A DNA stretch of 64,000 nt from Pleomorphomonas sp. JP5 (GTDB lineage Bacteria; Pseudomonadota; Alphaproteobacteria; Rhizobiales; Pleomorphomonadaceae): positions 1,225,110-1,289,109 of the forward strand of contig NZ_JAMDLI010000008.1 in the NCBI RefSeq assembly GCF_023721815.1, written 5' to 3'. The position numbers and the translations under genes are program-made. The notes under the pieces were generated by a model. That model saw nothing but the letters and a program-made list of their open reading frames with translations, made no database searches and was not told the origin of the DNA. Positions 41,572-52,068 of the stretch are shown one piece after another (position 1 is the stretch's first letter; each line of letters starts with the position of its first letter).

Positions 41572-42554
41572 GCGACAGCGACGTCTGCCTCTCCCGATTC
41601 TCCGAGACCACGCCGCTGGCGGCAAATCCCTGGTGTTTCGCCACAGCGGTCTCGCTTGGCCTGCATGCCGCCGTCTTCATGTGGATCGGCAGTGGACCCA
41701 AGCCGATCGACATCGGACTGGAGGCGAAGGTGGACGTCGTTAACGTGGAGTTCGTGCTACCCAGCGAGTCCAGTGCCGTTTCGCCCTCGGCCACCGGCAG
41801 CCTCGCGACAACCGCCCCTCAACAGGTGACAACGGCGCCGCCTCCTCAGCCCGCCACCGAGCAGACGCCCAGCAACGATCCGCAGCCGAAGCCGGTGACG
41901 GTCACCACCCCTCCAGAGACAACGCCCGTTGTCATCGAAAAGCCACCCCCCGCCTTGGTGCGGGACCACGTGGATGCCGAGGCCCCAGCCCCCCGAGAGC
42001 GCCCTCAGCCGCCCCTCGAAACCAAGAGTGAGCTTCGACCAGTCGAGGCGAGCGCTCCACACATAGAGCCCTCTCCCGCCGAAGCGAAGAGCACCGACCA
42101 TCCCGCCCCCATACCGAAGCCGGTTGCCTCGCAACCCAAGCGTCCACCGGTCGAGCATCAGGCGGAGGATCGCAAGCCGCCCCCCGCCCACCAACCCAAG
42201 TCCGGTGCCGTCGCGAAAGCGGGCCAAGCCGGATCGGCCAAGCTCGCCGAACAAGGAGCGGTGGCAGCGCCAACCGGAAAGAACGAGCCCCTGGCGCTCT
42301 ACCTTGCTTCGATACGCGCCAAAATCGCGGCGCAGCAGTCCGGCAGGCCGAGCGCGGAGCGCGGCCGGGTGGAGGTTCGCTTCAGCGTCGCCGCCGACGG
42401 CCGGCTTGGCAGTGTGGTTGTCGAAAGAAGCGACGACGAGTCACTCGAAGACGAAGCCCTGAAGATCGTCCGCCGCTCCTCGCCGGTCGCTCCGATCCCA
42501 CCGTCCACTGGGAAGACGTCTTTGACGATGTCGATCGTCATGGAGTTCAAATGA
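41568..42554 (+). CDS. tonB: TonB family energy-transducing protein
   Basis: Protein of 328 residues: one membrane anchor near residues 23-42 (FATAVSLGLHAAVFMWIG), a long periplasmic stretch rich in proline, lysine and glutamate, and a C-terminal TonB domain (about 245-328) with VEVRFSVAADGRLGSVVVE and a final SIVMEFK. It should energise the BtuB receptor encoded in the same run. No exbB or exbD is present in the window, so it must use those encoded elsewhere. ATGA overlap with cbiZ. Confidence 0.9.
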   Translation: MSDSDVCLSRFSETTPLAANPWCFATAVSLGLHAAVFMWIGSGPKPIDIGLEAKVDVVNVEFVLPSESSAVSPSATGSLATTAPQQVTTAPPPQPATEQTPSNDPQPKPVTVTTPPETTPVVIEKPPPALVRDHVDAEAPAPRERPQPPLETKSELRPVEASAPHIEPSPAEAKSTDHPAPIPKPVASQPKRPPVEHQAEDRKPPPAHQPKSGAVAKAGQAGSAKLAEQGAVAAPTGKNEPLALYLASIRAKIAAQQSGRPSAERGRVEVRFSVAADGRLGSVVVERSDDESLEDEALKIVRRSSPVAPIPPSTGKTSLTMSIVMEFK

Positions 42555-43410
42555 CGTCGCATCGACCTGCACGGCAACAGGTTCTCGGCTCAAGACGGGC
42601 TACTGCATGACCTCGGGATTCGAGGAGTCAGGGGCTACCTTGAGGCCGCCGCTCGTACGCACTCGGCACACCAGGGCGCCACAGTCGCTTGCCGGGGCGA
42701 CCTTTGCCGTCGGCCAGCTCCGCTGCCGTTGCCCGTGTCCATGAGAAAGCCTCGGCGACGACTTACCAGACGCCGTCGCGGATCCGGGCAATGCTCCGGC
42801 AGAGACCGGTCGCTCCCGCCGCCAGTGTTTCAGGCTGAGTCTGCACGTCAAGGACTGCGGCATCCCGGCAATCAAGCGAAGCGACGGGACATGCAAGTCG
42901 CCTTGACTGGCGCATATGGGACAAGCTGGCACACGCGACCTGGCCGAGCCGTCCAACCGCCCATCAAGGAACCACGATTGCCCCAATCCGGAAATGGATA
43001 GTCCCAAAGCCCGGTCCGGATCCTCGCCAGGAATGACACCGTCGTCGGTTTGATCCAAATCCGCCGCCGCTTCGCCGACAGGCACTGAGACTGAGCGGAC
43101 AACATGAAGCCCGACAGGCGTCGTCACCGATGCCGATGGCGGTGATGACAGCCGATATCGAGGCAGCCGACGCCCATGTCCCGCACGCGCCAATTTCTTC
43201 GACAAAGGTCTTAGCGCTGACGGAACGCGCCAAAGCGGTTGTCCTGCAAAATGTCCCACACCCAATCCCCTCGGATATCTGGCAGCCATCCAGCCGGATC
43301 GATCGCCAAGCGGATAGTCCCAGTTGGCGGGGGCGACAGGAGCTCGCCACGGAGTTCTCCAACATCGTCCATCTCAGAACCGCGCATGGGGCGCCCTTGG
43401 CGGCATGTCT
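42555..43410 (-). pseudogene. Possible decayed minus-strand gene, family not identified
   Basis: No intact gene in the 1000 bases between tonB and the LacI gene. On the minus strand, protein-like stretches occur in different frames one after another: around 43390-43230 a frame reading WLPDIRGDWVWDILQDNRF, around 43130-42900 a second frame (229-codon frame ending at 42600) with AAADLDQTDDGVIPGEDPDR, and around 42890-42770 a third with VQTQPETLAAGATGLC ending at a stop. That pattern suggests an old gene broken by frameshifts, perhaps a regulator or ROK-like protein, but I cannot name it. It may equally be non-coding. Confidence 0.3.
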
Positions 43411-43429
43411 CATGGAGACATTCTCCATG
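43411..43429. promoter_or_regulatory. Perfect palindrome upstream of LacI gene
   Basis: CATGGAGA, three-base centre CAT, TCTCCATG, 125 bases before the LacI start at 43555. Candidate operator, though the centre is not the CG expected for LacI proteins. A TTGACA promoter-like hexamer follows at 43483-43488. Confidence 0.4.
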
Positions 43430-43554
43430 TCAAAAAAGTTAATTACGAGACATATCCTGTCCCAGCGCCTGACCGCGATTGGTTGACAAGCCCCGGACGA
43501 CCGTCAATCCTTGCCCAAGAACCGAGCTCGAAAAGAGGCCCGGAGGGTGGATAA

Positions 43555-44577
43555 GTGGTCACGCTGAGAGACATTGCGAATGAGGTGGGCGTCTCCGCCA
43601 AGACCGTGTCGCGCGTGGTCAACCACGACCCGGCGGTCAGCGATGCCACGCGTGACGCCGTCATGGCGGTGGTCCGCCGCCGCCGCTACCTGCCCGAGAA
43701 CGCCGCCAAGGCGATGCGAACGGAGGTGGCGCCAGCCGTCGGCTTCATCGCCGATCGCATCACCACGACTCCCTTTTCGGTCGACATCATCCGTGGCGCC
43801 CAGGCCGCCCTGAAAGCCCAATCCCGCAGCATGGTGATCATCGATCACGAAGGCGACCGCGAGACCGAAGAAGCATCCTGGCAGATGTTCCGGTCCTACA
43901 ACGTGTCCGGCGTCATTTATGCCACGATGTTTCATCGCCCGGTCGAGTTCGACCAGCCGGCGTTCTTCCGCAACATCGTGCTGGCCAACTGCTACTCGAT
44001 GAAGCGCAACCACCCCTCGGTCCTGCCGGACGACGAAGGCGGAGGCTATCGTCAGGCCAGACACTTGATCGAACTCGGCCACCGGCGCATCGGCGTCATC
44101 ACTCTGAACCCGGCCATCCGGGCGACCGTCCTGCGCGGTGGTGGCTATCGCAGCGCCTTCGCCGAGGCGGGACTCTCGTTCGATACCTCGCTGGAAGTCC
44201 CCGGTTCGCGGGGGCCGGTCGGCAACGACCACATGATCGCCACCGAAGTGGCCACGGCGATGTTGTCGCAGAAGGACCGGCCAACGGCCATCATCTGCGG
44301 CAACGACCAGACCGCCGTGCAAGTCTACGCGGCCGCGGCCAACCTCGGCCTTTCGATTCCCGACGACCTCTCCGTCATTGGCTTCGACGACATGCAGGTC
44401 ATCTCGACGACGCTACGCCCGATGCTGACATCGGTGGCGCTTCCGTATTTCGACATCGGTCGGATCGCCGCCGAGGTGATGGCCATGCTTGGCGAGGAAA
44501 CCGAAGGGCCGATGGCCCGGCAGATCCTCGTCCCCTGTCCGCTCGTAGAGCGGAAGTCCTGCCGCCCCCTGGTCTAG
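43555..44577 (+). CDS. LacI family transcriptional regulator
   Basis: Regulator of 340 residues with a GTG start and GGAGGG site. Helix-turn-helix TLRDIANEVGVSAKTVSRVV at residues about 3-22, effector domain with VGFIADRITTTPFSVDIIRG and SVIGFDDMQVISTTLRPMLT. It stands in front of the importer and beta-fructosidase-like genes in the same direction and probably controls them, perhaps together with itself. The 215-base gap to the binding-protein gene shows no clear operator. Confidence 0.92.
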   Translation: MVTLRDIANEVGVSAKTVSRVVNHDPAVSDATRDAVMAVVRRRRYLPENAAKAMRTEVAPAVGFIADRITTTPFSVDIIRGAQAALKAQSRSMVIIDHEGDRETEEASWQMFRSYNVSGVIYATMFHRPVEFDQPAFFRNIVLANCYSMKRNHPSVLPDDEGGGYRQARHLIELGHRRIGVITLNPAIRATVLRGGGYRSAFAEAGLSFDTSLEVPGSRGPVGNDHMIATEVATAMLSQKDRPTAIICGNDQTAVQVYAAAANLGLSIPDDLSVIGFDDMQVISTTLRPMLTSVALPYFDIGRIAAEVMAMLGEETEGPMARQILVPCPLVERKSCRPLV

Positions 44578-44792
44578 GGACGGCAGCAAAGGTTCGGCTC
44601 GCAGGGAGCGAGACGAACACCGAGATCGCCGCCGGGAGTGTCTTTCACGGCGACGATCCCTTGAAACGACATCTGACTTACCAGCCCCGGCAGCGCTGCG
44701 CCGCCGGGATCGGTTGACTGTTGCCTTGAAGAACGAGGCTGGCCGCACAGCAAGAGCTGTTCCCGGCCTGCCGACCAAGCGGAGGAAAAACT

Positions 44793-46058
44793 ATGGGACG
44801 GTTCGCAAAACTGACTGGTGTTCTAGCCTTGACGACGGCTCTCGCCGGACCGGCATTGGCCGCCACCGAGCTGTCGATGTGGTATCATGGCGCGGGCGGC
44901 GATAGCGCCGAGCGCGATACTTTTGCCCGCATCATCAAGGAGTTCAACGAATCCCAGAGCAATTGGGAAGTGAAGCTGCAGGCCTTCCCCCAGATCGCCT
45001 ACAACGACGCCATCACCGCCGCCGCCGTTGCCGGCAAGCTGCCCGACATCATCGACGTCGATGGTCCGATCATGCCGAACTGGGCCTGGTCGAAGTACAT
45101 GCAGCCGCTGCCCATTCCCGAAGAGAAGTTCGCCAAGTTCCTGCCCGGCACGCTCGGCCACTGGGATGGCAAGCTCTATTCGGTCGGCCTGTGGGACGCC
45201 GCCGTCGCCATGTATGCCCGCAAGTCGGTGCTCGAGGAGAACGGCATCCGCATCCCGACGCTGGACAAGCCCTGGACGCTGGAGGAGTTCGACGCGGCGC
45301 TGGTCAAGCTCAAGGACAGCGGCAAGTTCGACTATCCGCTCGACCTCGCCATGAACGACAAGGGCGAGTGGTACCCCTATGCCTTCAGCCCGTTCCTGCA
45401 GTCCTTCGGCGGCGATATCGTCGACCGGTCGACCTACAAGACCGCCGAGGGCGCCCTCAACGGTGAGGCTGCAGTGAAGTTCGGCAACTGGTGGCAGAGC
45501 CTGTTCGAGCGCAAGCTGGCGCCGGGAACCTCTCAGGACACCGGTGACCACGACACCGGATTCCTCGAAGGCAAGTACGCTTTGCAGTGGAACGGCAACT
45601 GGGCAGCGCTGAAGCCGCTCGACAAGTTCGGCGACGACATGCTGTTCCTGCCCGCCCCGGACTTCGGCCACGGCCCGAAGATCGGCGCTGCCTCCTGGCA
45701 GCTCGGCATCTCCGCCGCCAGCAAGCACGCCGACGGCGCCGCCAAGTTCATCGAGTTCGCGACGCAGGACAAGTATCTCGCCGCCTTCTCCAACGCGATC
45801 GGCCTCATCCCGGCGACCGCCGAGGCGGCACAGATGACCGAGAACTACAAGGACGGCGGCAAGCTTGCCGTGTTCTACGACCTCTCGGCCAAGCAGGCGC
45901 TCGTCCGCCCGGTGACGCCGGGCTACGTCTTCGCGGCCAAGGAGTTCCGCAAGGCGCTGAGCGATATCGCCGACGGCGCCGACGTGCAGGACACCCTTGA
46001 TGCGGCGGCGGACGCCATCACCGCCGACATCGAGAAGAACAGCGGCTACGGCCACTGA
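44793..46058 (+). CDS. Sugar ABC transporter binding protein, MalE-type (CUT1)
   Basis: Extracellular solute-binding protein family 1, 421 residues. Signal peptide with cleavage likely after ALA at residue 23. Aromatic residues at typical sugar-contact places (ELSMWYHGAGG, MPNWAWSKYM, LQWNGNWAAL). Ribosome site GGAGGA. Followed by a 13-base GC-rich hairpin before the permease gene. Together with MalF/MalG-like permeases and UgpC it makes a CUT1 importer for oligosaccharides or disaccharides. Confidence 0.93.
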   Translation: MGRFAKLTGVLALTTALAGPALAATELSMWYHGAGGDSAERDTFARIIKEFNESQSNWEVKLQAFPQIAYNDAITAAAVAGKLPDIIDVDGPIMPNWAWSKYMQPLPIPEEKFAKFLPGTLGHWDGKLYSVGLWDAAVAMYARKSVLEENGIRIPTLDKPWTLEEFDAALVKLKDSGKFDYPLDLAMNDKGEWYPYAFSPFLQSFGGDIVDRSTYKTAEGALNGEAAVKFGNWWQSLFERKLAPGTSQDTGDHDTGFLEGKYALQWNGNWAALKPLDKFGDDMLFLPAPDFGHGPKIGAASWQLGISAASKHADGAAKFIEFATQDKYLAAFSNAIGLIPATAEAAQMTENYKDGGKLAVFYDLSAKQALVRPVTPGYVFAAKEFRKALSDIADGADVQDTLDAAADAITADIEKNSGYGH

Positions 46059-46063
46059 CAAAA

Positions 46064-46093
46064 GGCCGGGGCCGGCACATGCCGGCTCCGGCT
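46064..46093 (+). other. Intercistronic hairpin after the binding-protein gene
   Basis: GCCGGGGCCGGCA at 46065-46077, loop CA, TGCCGGCTCCGGC at 46080-46092: 13 pairs including one G-U. It starts 6 bases after the receptor stop. No T-run. Probably protects the receptor mRNA or lowers downstream expression. Confidence 0.6.
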
Positions 46094-46151
46094 CCCCCGT
46101 TGTCCGACAAACGACCGCGCCGCCGGGGCGCCTCCAGCAAGGCCGAGGAAC

Positions 46152-47237
46152 TTGACCCAACGATCTCAGTCCAGGTTCGGCAGGAACACCGTGGCAGGTT
46201 GGCTGATGGCCGGCCCCAGCCTCGTCATCCTCGCCGTCTTCCTCATCCTGCCGTTCTTTCTGGCGTTCGGGCTGTCGTTCACCAACCAGCGGCTGATCTC
46301 CCCCAACCCGACCGAGTATGTCGGGTTGCGCAACTTCGAAAGTCTGCTCGGCGTCGGAACGCTGACGCTCGAACCCTTGCGCGGCGAAAATGGCGACCTC
46401 ATCCTTGGTGACGACGGCGCACCGACCTATCCGCGGCTACGCGGGTACACGCGCAACAATCCCGACTACCCGCATCTCAATGGCATGCGCGAGTGGATCT
46501 CCTGGTCGTGGGGGGAGAACCGCATCTACCTACTCGCCTCGGACGTCGTGTTCATGCGGGCGCTCGTCAACACCTTCCTGTTCGTGTTGATCGTCGCCCC
46601 GCTCCAAGGCGCGCTTGCGCTCGGCCTCGCACTCCTGGTCAATCAGAAGCTCAAGGGCATCAACGCCTTCAGGGCGATCTTCTTCATGCCGGTCGTTGTG
46701 TCGATGGTGGTGGTGGCCTTGTTATGGCGCTTCATCTACGACGGGCAGAACGGCCTGCTCAACACGCTGCTCGCCTTCCTCACCTTCGGCGGCTTCAAGC
46801 CGGTCGACTGGCTCGGCAACACCTCGACGGCCTTCGGCGCCATGATCGCCATGTCGATCTGGCAGGCCGTGGGCTTCCACATGGTGATCTGGCTGTCCGG
46901 CCTTCAAACCATCCCCGAGCATCTCTACGAGGCAGCGCGCATCGAAGGCGCCAGCCGCCTCCAGACCTTCGTCCACGTCACCTGGCCGGGCCTCAGGAAC
47001 ACCGCCGTCCTGGTGTTGATCGTCATCACAATGCAAGCCTTCGCCCTGTTCACGCAGGTCGACGTGATGACCAACGGCGGACCGATCGACAGCACCCAAT
47101 CGCTGGTCTACCAGGCCGTCCAGCGTGGCTACGGCCAGCAGGATATCGCCGGCGGCTCGGCCATCTCGGTGCTGCTGTTCCTCATCGTGCTCTCCATCTC
47201 GCTGATCCAGCGCTATCTCACGAGGGAGCGGACCTGA
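46152..47237 (+). CDS. Sugar ABC transporter permease, MalF-type
   Basis: Inner-membrane permease of up to 361 residues. Family EAA loop is EAARIEGASRLQTFVHVTWP. Six helices are expected; between the first and second there is an unusually long periplasmic segment of about 80 residues (roughly residues 55-135: LRGENGDLILGDDGAPTY and following). The start is uncertain: TTG 46152 is the outermost; GTG 46191 follows CAGGA at good spacing. Its stop overlaps the next start (TGATG). Confidence 0.9.
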   Translation: MTQRSQSRFGRNTVAGWLMAGPSLVILAVFLILPFFLAFGLSFTNQRLISPNPTEYVGLRNFESLLGVGTLTLEPLRGENGDLILGDDGAPTYPRLRGYTRNNPDYPHLNGMREWISWSWGENRIYLLASDVVFMRALVNTFLFVLIVAPLQGALALGLALLVNQKLKGINAFRAIFFMPVVVSMVVVALLWRFIYDGQNGLLNTLLAFLTFGGFKPVDWLGNTSTAFGAMIAMSIWQAVGFHMVIWLSGLQTIPEHLYEAARIEGASRLQTFVHVTWPGLRNTAVLVLIVITMQAFALFTQVDVMTNGGPIDSTQSLVYQAVQRGYGQQDIAGGSAISVLLFLIVLSISLIQRYLTRERT

Positions 47238-48115
47238 TGTCATCCCGCACACCCGAAACCCGCGCGACGTCTCTGTTCATGCGCTATGCCATCCTCGTTC
47301 TGGTGGCGCTGATCTTCGTCTTCCCGCTGGTGTTCATGCTGGTGTCGTCGCTGAAGCCGTCCTTGCAGCTTCTGTCCGACACCTCCTCCATCCGCGCCTT
47401 CCTGCCGGTGGGCAATATCTCGCTCGACAACTACACGGCGAGCTTTGCCCGCGCGCCAGTGGCCCTGTTCATCTTCAACTCGATCTTCATCACCTCGGTG
47501 ACGGTGGTGCTCAACCTCGTCATCTGCTCGATGGCCGGCTTCTCGTTTGCCTTCCTAGACTGGAAGGGCAAGGACGTCATGTTGTCGGTGGTCATCGCCA
47601 CGCTGATCGTCCCGCTCGAGACCATCGCCATCCCGCTTCTTCTGGTGGTCAACAATCTCCCCTGGGTCGGGCTCCACGGCATCGAATGGGGCTGGCTCAA
47701 CAGCTACCGGGTGCAGATCGTCCCCTTCCTGTCGGATGCGCTCACCGTCTTCCTGTTCGTGCAGTATTTCCGAGACCTGCCGCGCGACCTGATCGAAGCG
47801 GCCCGGATCGACGGCGCCTCCTGGTTCCAGATCTACGCCAAGGTGATCATGCCGATCTCCGGCCCGGTGATCGCCACCGCCGCCATCCTGCGCTTCCTCG
47901 CCATGTACAACCAGTATCTGTGGCCGCTGATGGTGACCCAGTCGGAGCAGTACCGGCCGGTGATGGTGGGCCTGCAATACTTCTTCCAGCTCAACACCGA
48001 CTGGGGACAGGTGATGGCCTACCTGTCGATGATCACAGTGCCGGTGCTGGCCTTCTACCTCGCCCTGCAACGCGCCTTCATCACCTCGATCGCCTCCACA
48101 GGCATCAAGGGGTGA
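47237..48115 (+). CDS. Sugar ABC transporter permease, MalG-type
   Basis: Inner-membrane permease of 292 residues, six hydrophobic segments, EAA loop EAARIDGASWFQIYAKVIMP. Start at 47237 chosen because it overlaps the stop of the MalF-type gene (TGATG) and precedes the first helix; a longer frame upstream is a shadow of that gene. Works as heterodimer with the preceding permease. Confidence 0.93.
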   Translation: MSSRTPETRATSLFMRYAILVLVALIFVFPLVFMLVSSLKPSLQLLSDTSSIRAFLPVGNISLDNYTASFARAPVALFIFNSIFITSVTVVLNLVICSMAGFSFAFLDWKGKDVMLSVVIATLIVPLETIAIPLLLVVNNLPWVGLHGIEWGWLNSYRVQIVPFLSDALTVFLFVQYFRDLPRDLIEAARIDGASWFQIYAKVIMPISGPVIATAAILRFLAMYNQYLWPLMVTQSEQYRPVMVGLQYFFQLNTDWGQVMAYLSMITVPVLAFYLALQRAFITSIASTGIKG

Positions 48116-48182
48116 CGCTGCGCCCACGTGTTTTCTCGCCGCTCCGACTTCCATCGGATCGGCTCAGCATGGAACGATAATC

Positions 48183-49160
48183 GTGACCCTTTCACTCGAC
48201 GACAAATGGATATGGGACTTCTGGCTGGCCAGGGATGGCGAGGACTGGCACATCTTCCACTTGCAGGCCCCGAAGTCGCTGATCGACCCGCACAAGCGCC
48301 ATCGCAACGCCAGCTATGGCCACGCCACGTCCCGGGATCTCCGCAACTGGACCCACCATGGCACTTGCTTCGGCCCATCAACCGACGGGCCGGCGTGGGA
48401 TGACCTCTGCACCTGGACCGGCTCGGTGGTGAAGGGCGACGATGGCCTCTGGCATCAGTTCTACACCGCCAATAGGCGCGACGAGGACTGCATGTACCAG
48501 CGCATCGGCCATGCCACCTCGCCCGACCTCTTCACCTGGACGCGCGTTGGCAATGGCCTCATCCTCGACATCGATACCCGCTGGTACGAGGAGTGGGAGC
48601 CGGGCATCTGGGGCGACCGGGCGATGCGCGATCCGTGGGTGATGCGAGATCCGGCCGGCGACGGCTGGGTGATGTACTTCACCGCCCGCGTGCCGGTCGG
48701 CAACGAGATGAACGCCCGCGGCGCCATCGGCTTTGCCCGGTCACCCGATCTCTTCACCTGGACGCTCGAACCGCCGATCTATGCCGGCGGCGACTTCGGC
48801 CAGCTCGAGGTTCCGCAGGTCTTCGAGATCGAGGGCAAGTGGTACATGCTGTTCTGTACCGCCAGCGTGCACTGGTCCGAGGCCTATGCGGCAGGGGCCC
48901 CGACCGCCCCGGTCAGCGGCACGCACTATCTCGTCGCCGACAGCCATCTCGGCCCCTGGACGGTCGCACCCGGCCCATTCCTGGACGGGGCGGCGAACAG
49001 CGGCCAGCGCTATGCCGGCAAGATCGTGTTCGCCGACGAGGGGCTGCTGTTCATGAGTTTTGCCAACCATCCGACACCGGACACGTTCGGCGGCTATGTC
49101 GGCGATCCCGTTCCGGTGACGCGCGATCCGAAGACCGGCCTCCTCCACGTCGAAGGCTGA
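48183..49160 (+). CDS. Glycoside hydrolase, GH32/GH43-like five-bladed propeller
   Basis: Predicted cytoplasmic enzyme of 325 residues, no signal peptide. WIWDFWLARDGEDWHIFHLQ at the start resembles the nucleophile region of GH32/GH68 fructosidases, MRDPWVMRDPAGDGW matches the RDP motif, and FGQLEVPQVFEIEGKWYML the EC-type acid-base region (EVPQ here). Repeated W-T-H and F-T-W motifs mark the blades. GTG start, with only a weak ribosome site. Encoded between importer permease and ATPase genes, so it probably hydrolyses the imported oligosaccharide, perhaps a fructoside such as sucrose or a levan fragment. Confidence 0.8.
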   Translation: MTLSLDDKWIWDFWLARDGEDWHIFHLQAPKSLIDPHKRHRNASYGHATSRDLRNWTHHGTCFGPSTDGPAWDDLCTWTGSVVKGDDGLWHQFYTANRRDEDCMYQRIGHATSPDLFTWTRVGNGLILDIDTRWYEEWEPGIWGDRAMRDPWVMRDPAGDGWVMYFTARVPVGNEMNARGAIGFARSPDLFTWTLEPPIYAGGDFGQLEVPQVFEIEGKWYMLFCTASVHWSEAYAAGAPTAPVSGTHYLVADSHLGPWTVAPGPFLDGAANSGQRYAGKIVFADEGLLFMSFANHPTPDTFGGYVGDPVPVTRDPKTGLLHVEG

Positions 49161-49168
49161 GCCAGCAG

Positions 49169-49198
49169 GGTGACCGGCCACAAAGTCGGCCGGTCACC
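49169..49198 (+). other. Intercistronic hairpin
   Basis: GGTGACCGGCC, eight-base loop, GGCCGGTCACC: a perfect 11-base stem between the hydrolase stop and the ugpC start. No T-run. Confidence 0.6.
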
Positions 49199-49233
49199 AC
49201 AACGAACGGACATTCCAGGGAGACTATCGCATC

Positions 49234-50358
<1,125 letters not shown>

Positions 50359-50832
50359 CGGGAGGGAGGTCGCATCGCCCATAGGCTGCCCAGCGACAGC
50401 CATGCCCGTAGCAAGATAATCCGTCGTTCGGGAACAAGTTCAACGCCGAGCTGGACATCAATCCGGAGAAATGGCAGCGTCTTCATCAATACGACCATCG
50501 CCGCTGGATACATGAAAAGGCCGCAATGGTAGGATAAGTCATTCGCAGACTGCGATGCCGTGTCAGAAGCGGCGACACAATTGGTGCTTGGTCCGCGTTC
50601 GTCGCTGTCAATCATCCCGATAGACCAAGCTTTGCGGGGTAAGCCGCATCAAGGGCTTGAGGCACTATCCTGGCAAGCACGGCGCTGGCTCGCCTGAAAA
50701 GCCGAATCGAGCGTATGCGCAGCTCGCCCGCGGAAGCATCCAGGCAGGCGACGAAATCGAGACGGATCGTCTCCGCACACGTGCCGAGCGCCATTCTCGC
50801 GCAGCAGCCCAACAGAATGCAGGCCATCAACA
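50359..50832. other. Intergenic region without recognisable gene
   Basis: About 470 bases between ugpC and the desaturase. Short frames on both strands have no recognisable domain, and no strong hairpin or operator was seen. The desaturase promoter is presumably in its right half. Confidence 0.4.
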
Positions 50833-51867
50833 ATGATAGCGGAACCGATTGCCACCATCCCCGAGGGCTCGGAGAAGACTTGGCTCAAGCGCCTGTCGAA
50901 GTATCGCACGCCCCATCTGGGACGCAGTGTGTTCGAGCTGGCGGTGACGGCCCTGCCTTTTGTCGGCCTGTGGCTGCTGACCTGGGCCGCTGTCCATTAC
51001 GGCTTCTGGTGGGGGCTGATCCTGATCATTCCGGCGGCCGGCTTTCTGGTGCGGCTGTTCATGATCCAGCACGATTGCGGCCATGGCGCGTTCTTCGCCC
51101 GGCGACGCTTCGATGACTGGACAGGTCGCATCCTCGGCGTCCTCACGCTCACCCCCTATGACTATTGGCGAAGGGCACATGCCACGCATCACGCCTCCGC
51201 CGGCAATCTCGACGAGCGCGGCGTGGGCGACATCACGACCCTTACCGTCACCGAGTACTACGCGCGCTCCCGATGGGGGCGGATCGGATACCGCTTTTAC
51301 CGTCATCCTCTCGTGATGTTCGGCGTTGGCCCTGTCTGGCTTTTCCTGATCCAGCAACGCCTGCCATTCGGCATGATGCGCGGCGGCGTCCTTCCGTGGA
51401 TGTCGACCATGGCGACCAACGTCGCGATCGTCATGATTGCCGTGTTGTTGATCTGGGCGATCGGACCCGCGTCCTTCTTCATCGTTCACCTGCCGATCGT
51501 CTTGCTGGCTGGCTCAATCGGCGTATGGCTGTTCTATGTGCAGCACCAGTTCGAGGAAACGCACTGGTCGAAAGAGCCTGAGTGGGAGTTTCCCAAGGCC
51601 GCGCTGCGTGGGGCCTCCCACTACGATCTGCCACCTGTGTTGCGTTGGGTGACGGCCAACATCGGCATCCACCATGTGCATCACCTCTCCAGCAAGGTTC
51701 CCTACTATCGCCTGCCGGAGGTTCTCCGGAACCATCCCGAACTTGCTCAAATGGGCAGGATCACGCTCCGGCAAAGCCTGAGATGCGTGAAGCTGGTCCT
51801 CTGGGATGAGCAGAGCCGGAAACTGATCTCGTTTCGCCAGGCCGCCGGCATGCCAAGAGCTGCCTAG
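50833..51867 (+). CDS. Membrane fatty acid desaturase
   Basis: Di-iron acyl-lipid desaturase of 344 residues. Three histidine boxes are complete: HDCGH near residue 80, HATHH near 117, HHVHH near 284. Two hydrophobic hairpins flank the first boxes and a third lies before the last. The spacing fits omega-6/delta-12-type acyl-lipid desaturases. Likely introduces a double bond into membrane fatty acids with O2 and ferredoxin. It stands alone, not in an operon. Confidence 0.92.
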   Translation: MIAEPIATIPEGSEKTWLKRLSKYRTPHLGRSVFELAVTALPFVGLWLLTWAAVHYGFWWGLILIIPAAGFLVRLFMIQHDCGHGAFFARRRFDDWTGRILGVLTLTPYDYWRRAHATHHASAGNLDERGVGDITTLTVTEYYARSRWGRIGYRFYRHPLVMFGVGPVWLFLIQQRLPFGMMRGGVLPWMSTMATNVAIVMIAVLLIWAIGPASFFIVHLPIVLLAGSIGVWLFYVQHQFEETHWSKEPEWEFPKAALRGASHYDLPPVLRWVTANIGIHHVHHLSSKVPYYRLPEVLRNHPELAQMGRITLRQSLRCVKLVLWDEQSRKLISFRQAAGMPRAA

Positions 51868-52068
51868 GAATATGCCGTGAGCCTTCCACGAGGGCGGGGG
51901 CATACCAGTAAAGCGGGGAGCATCGCCGAACGGCATGCGGGATCAGCCAACACCGAGATGGTACCGCCGAACGAAACATCCGGATTGCTACTCTGAACTG
52001 CATTGGCACCCGCCTTGCTCCGAATAGGAGCAAAACGTATCCATGTGTTTCAAAGAAAGGCATTTCCA

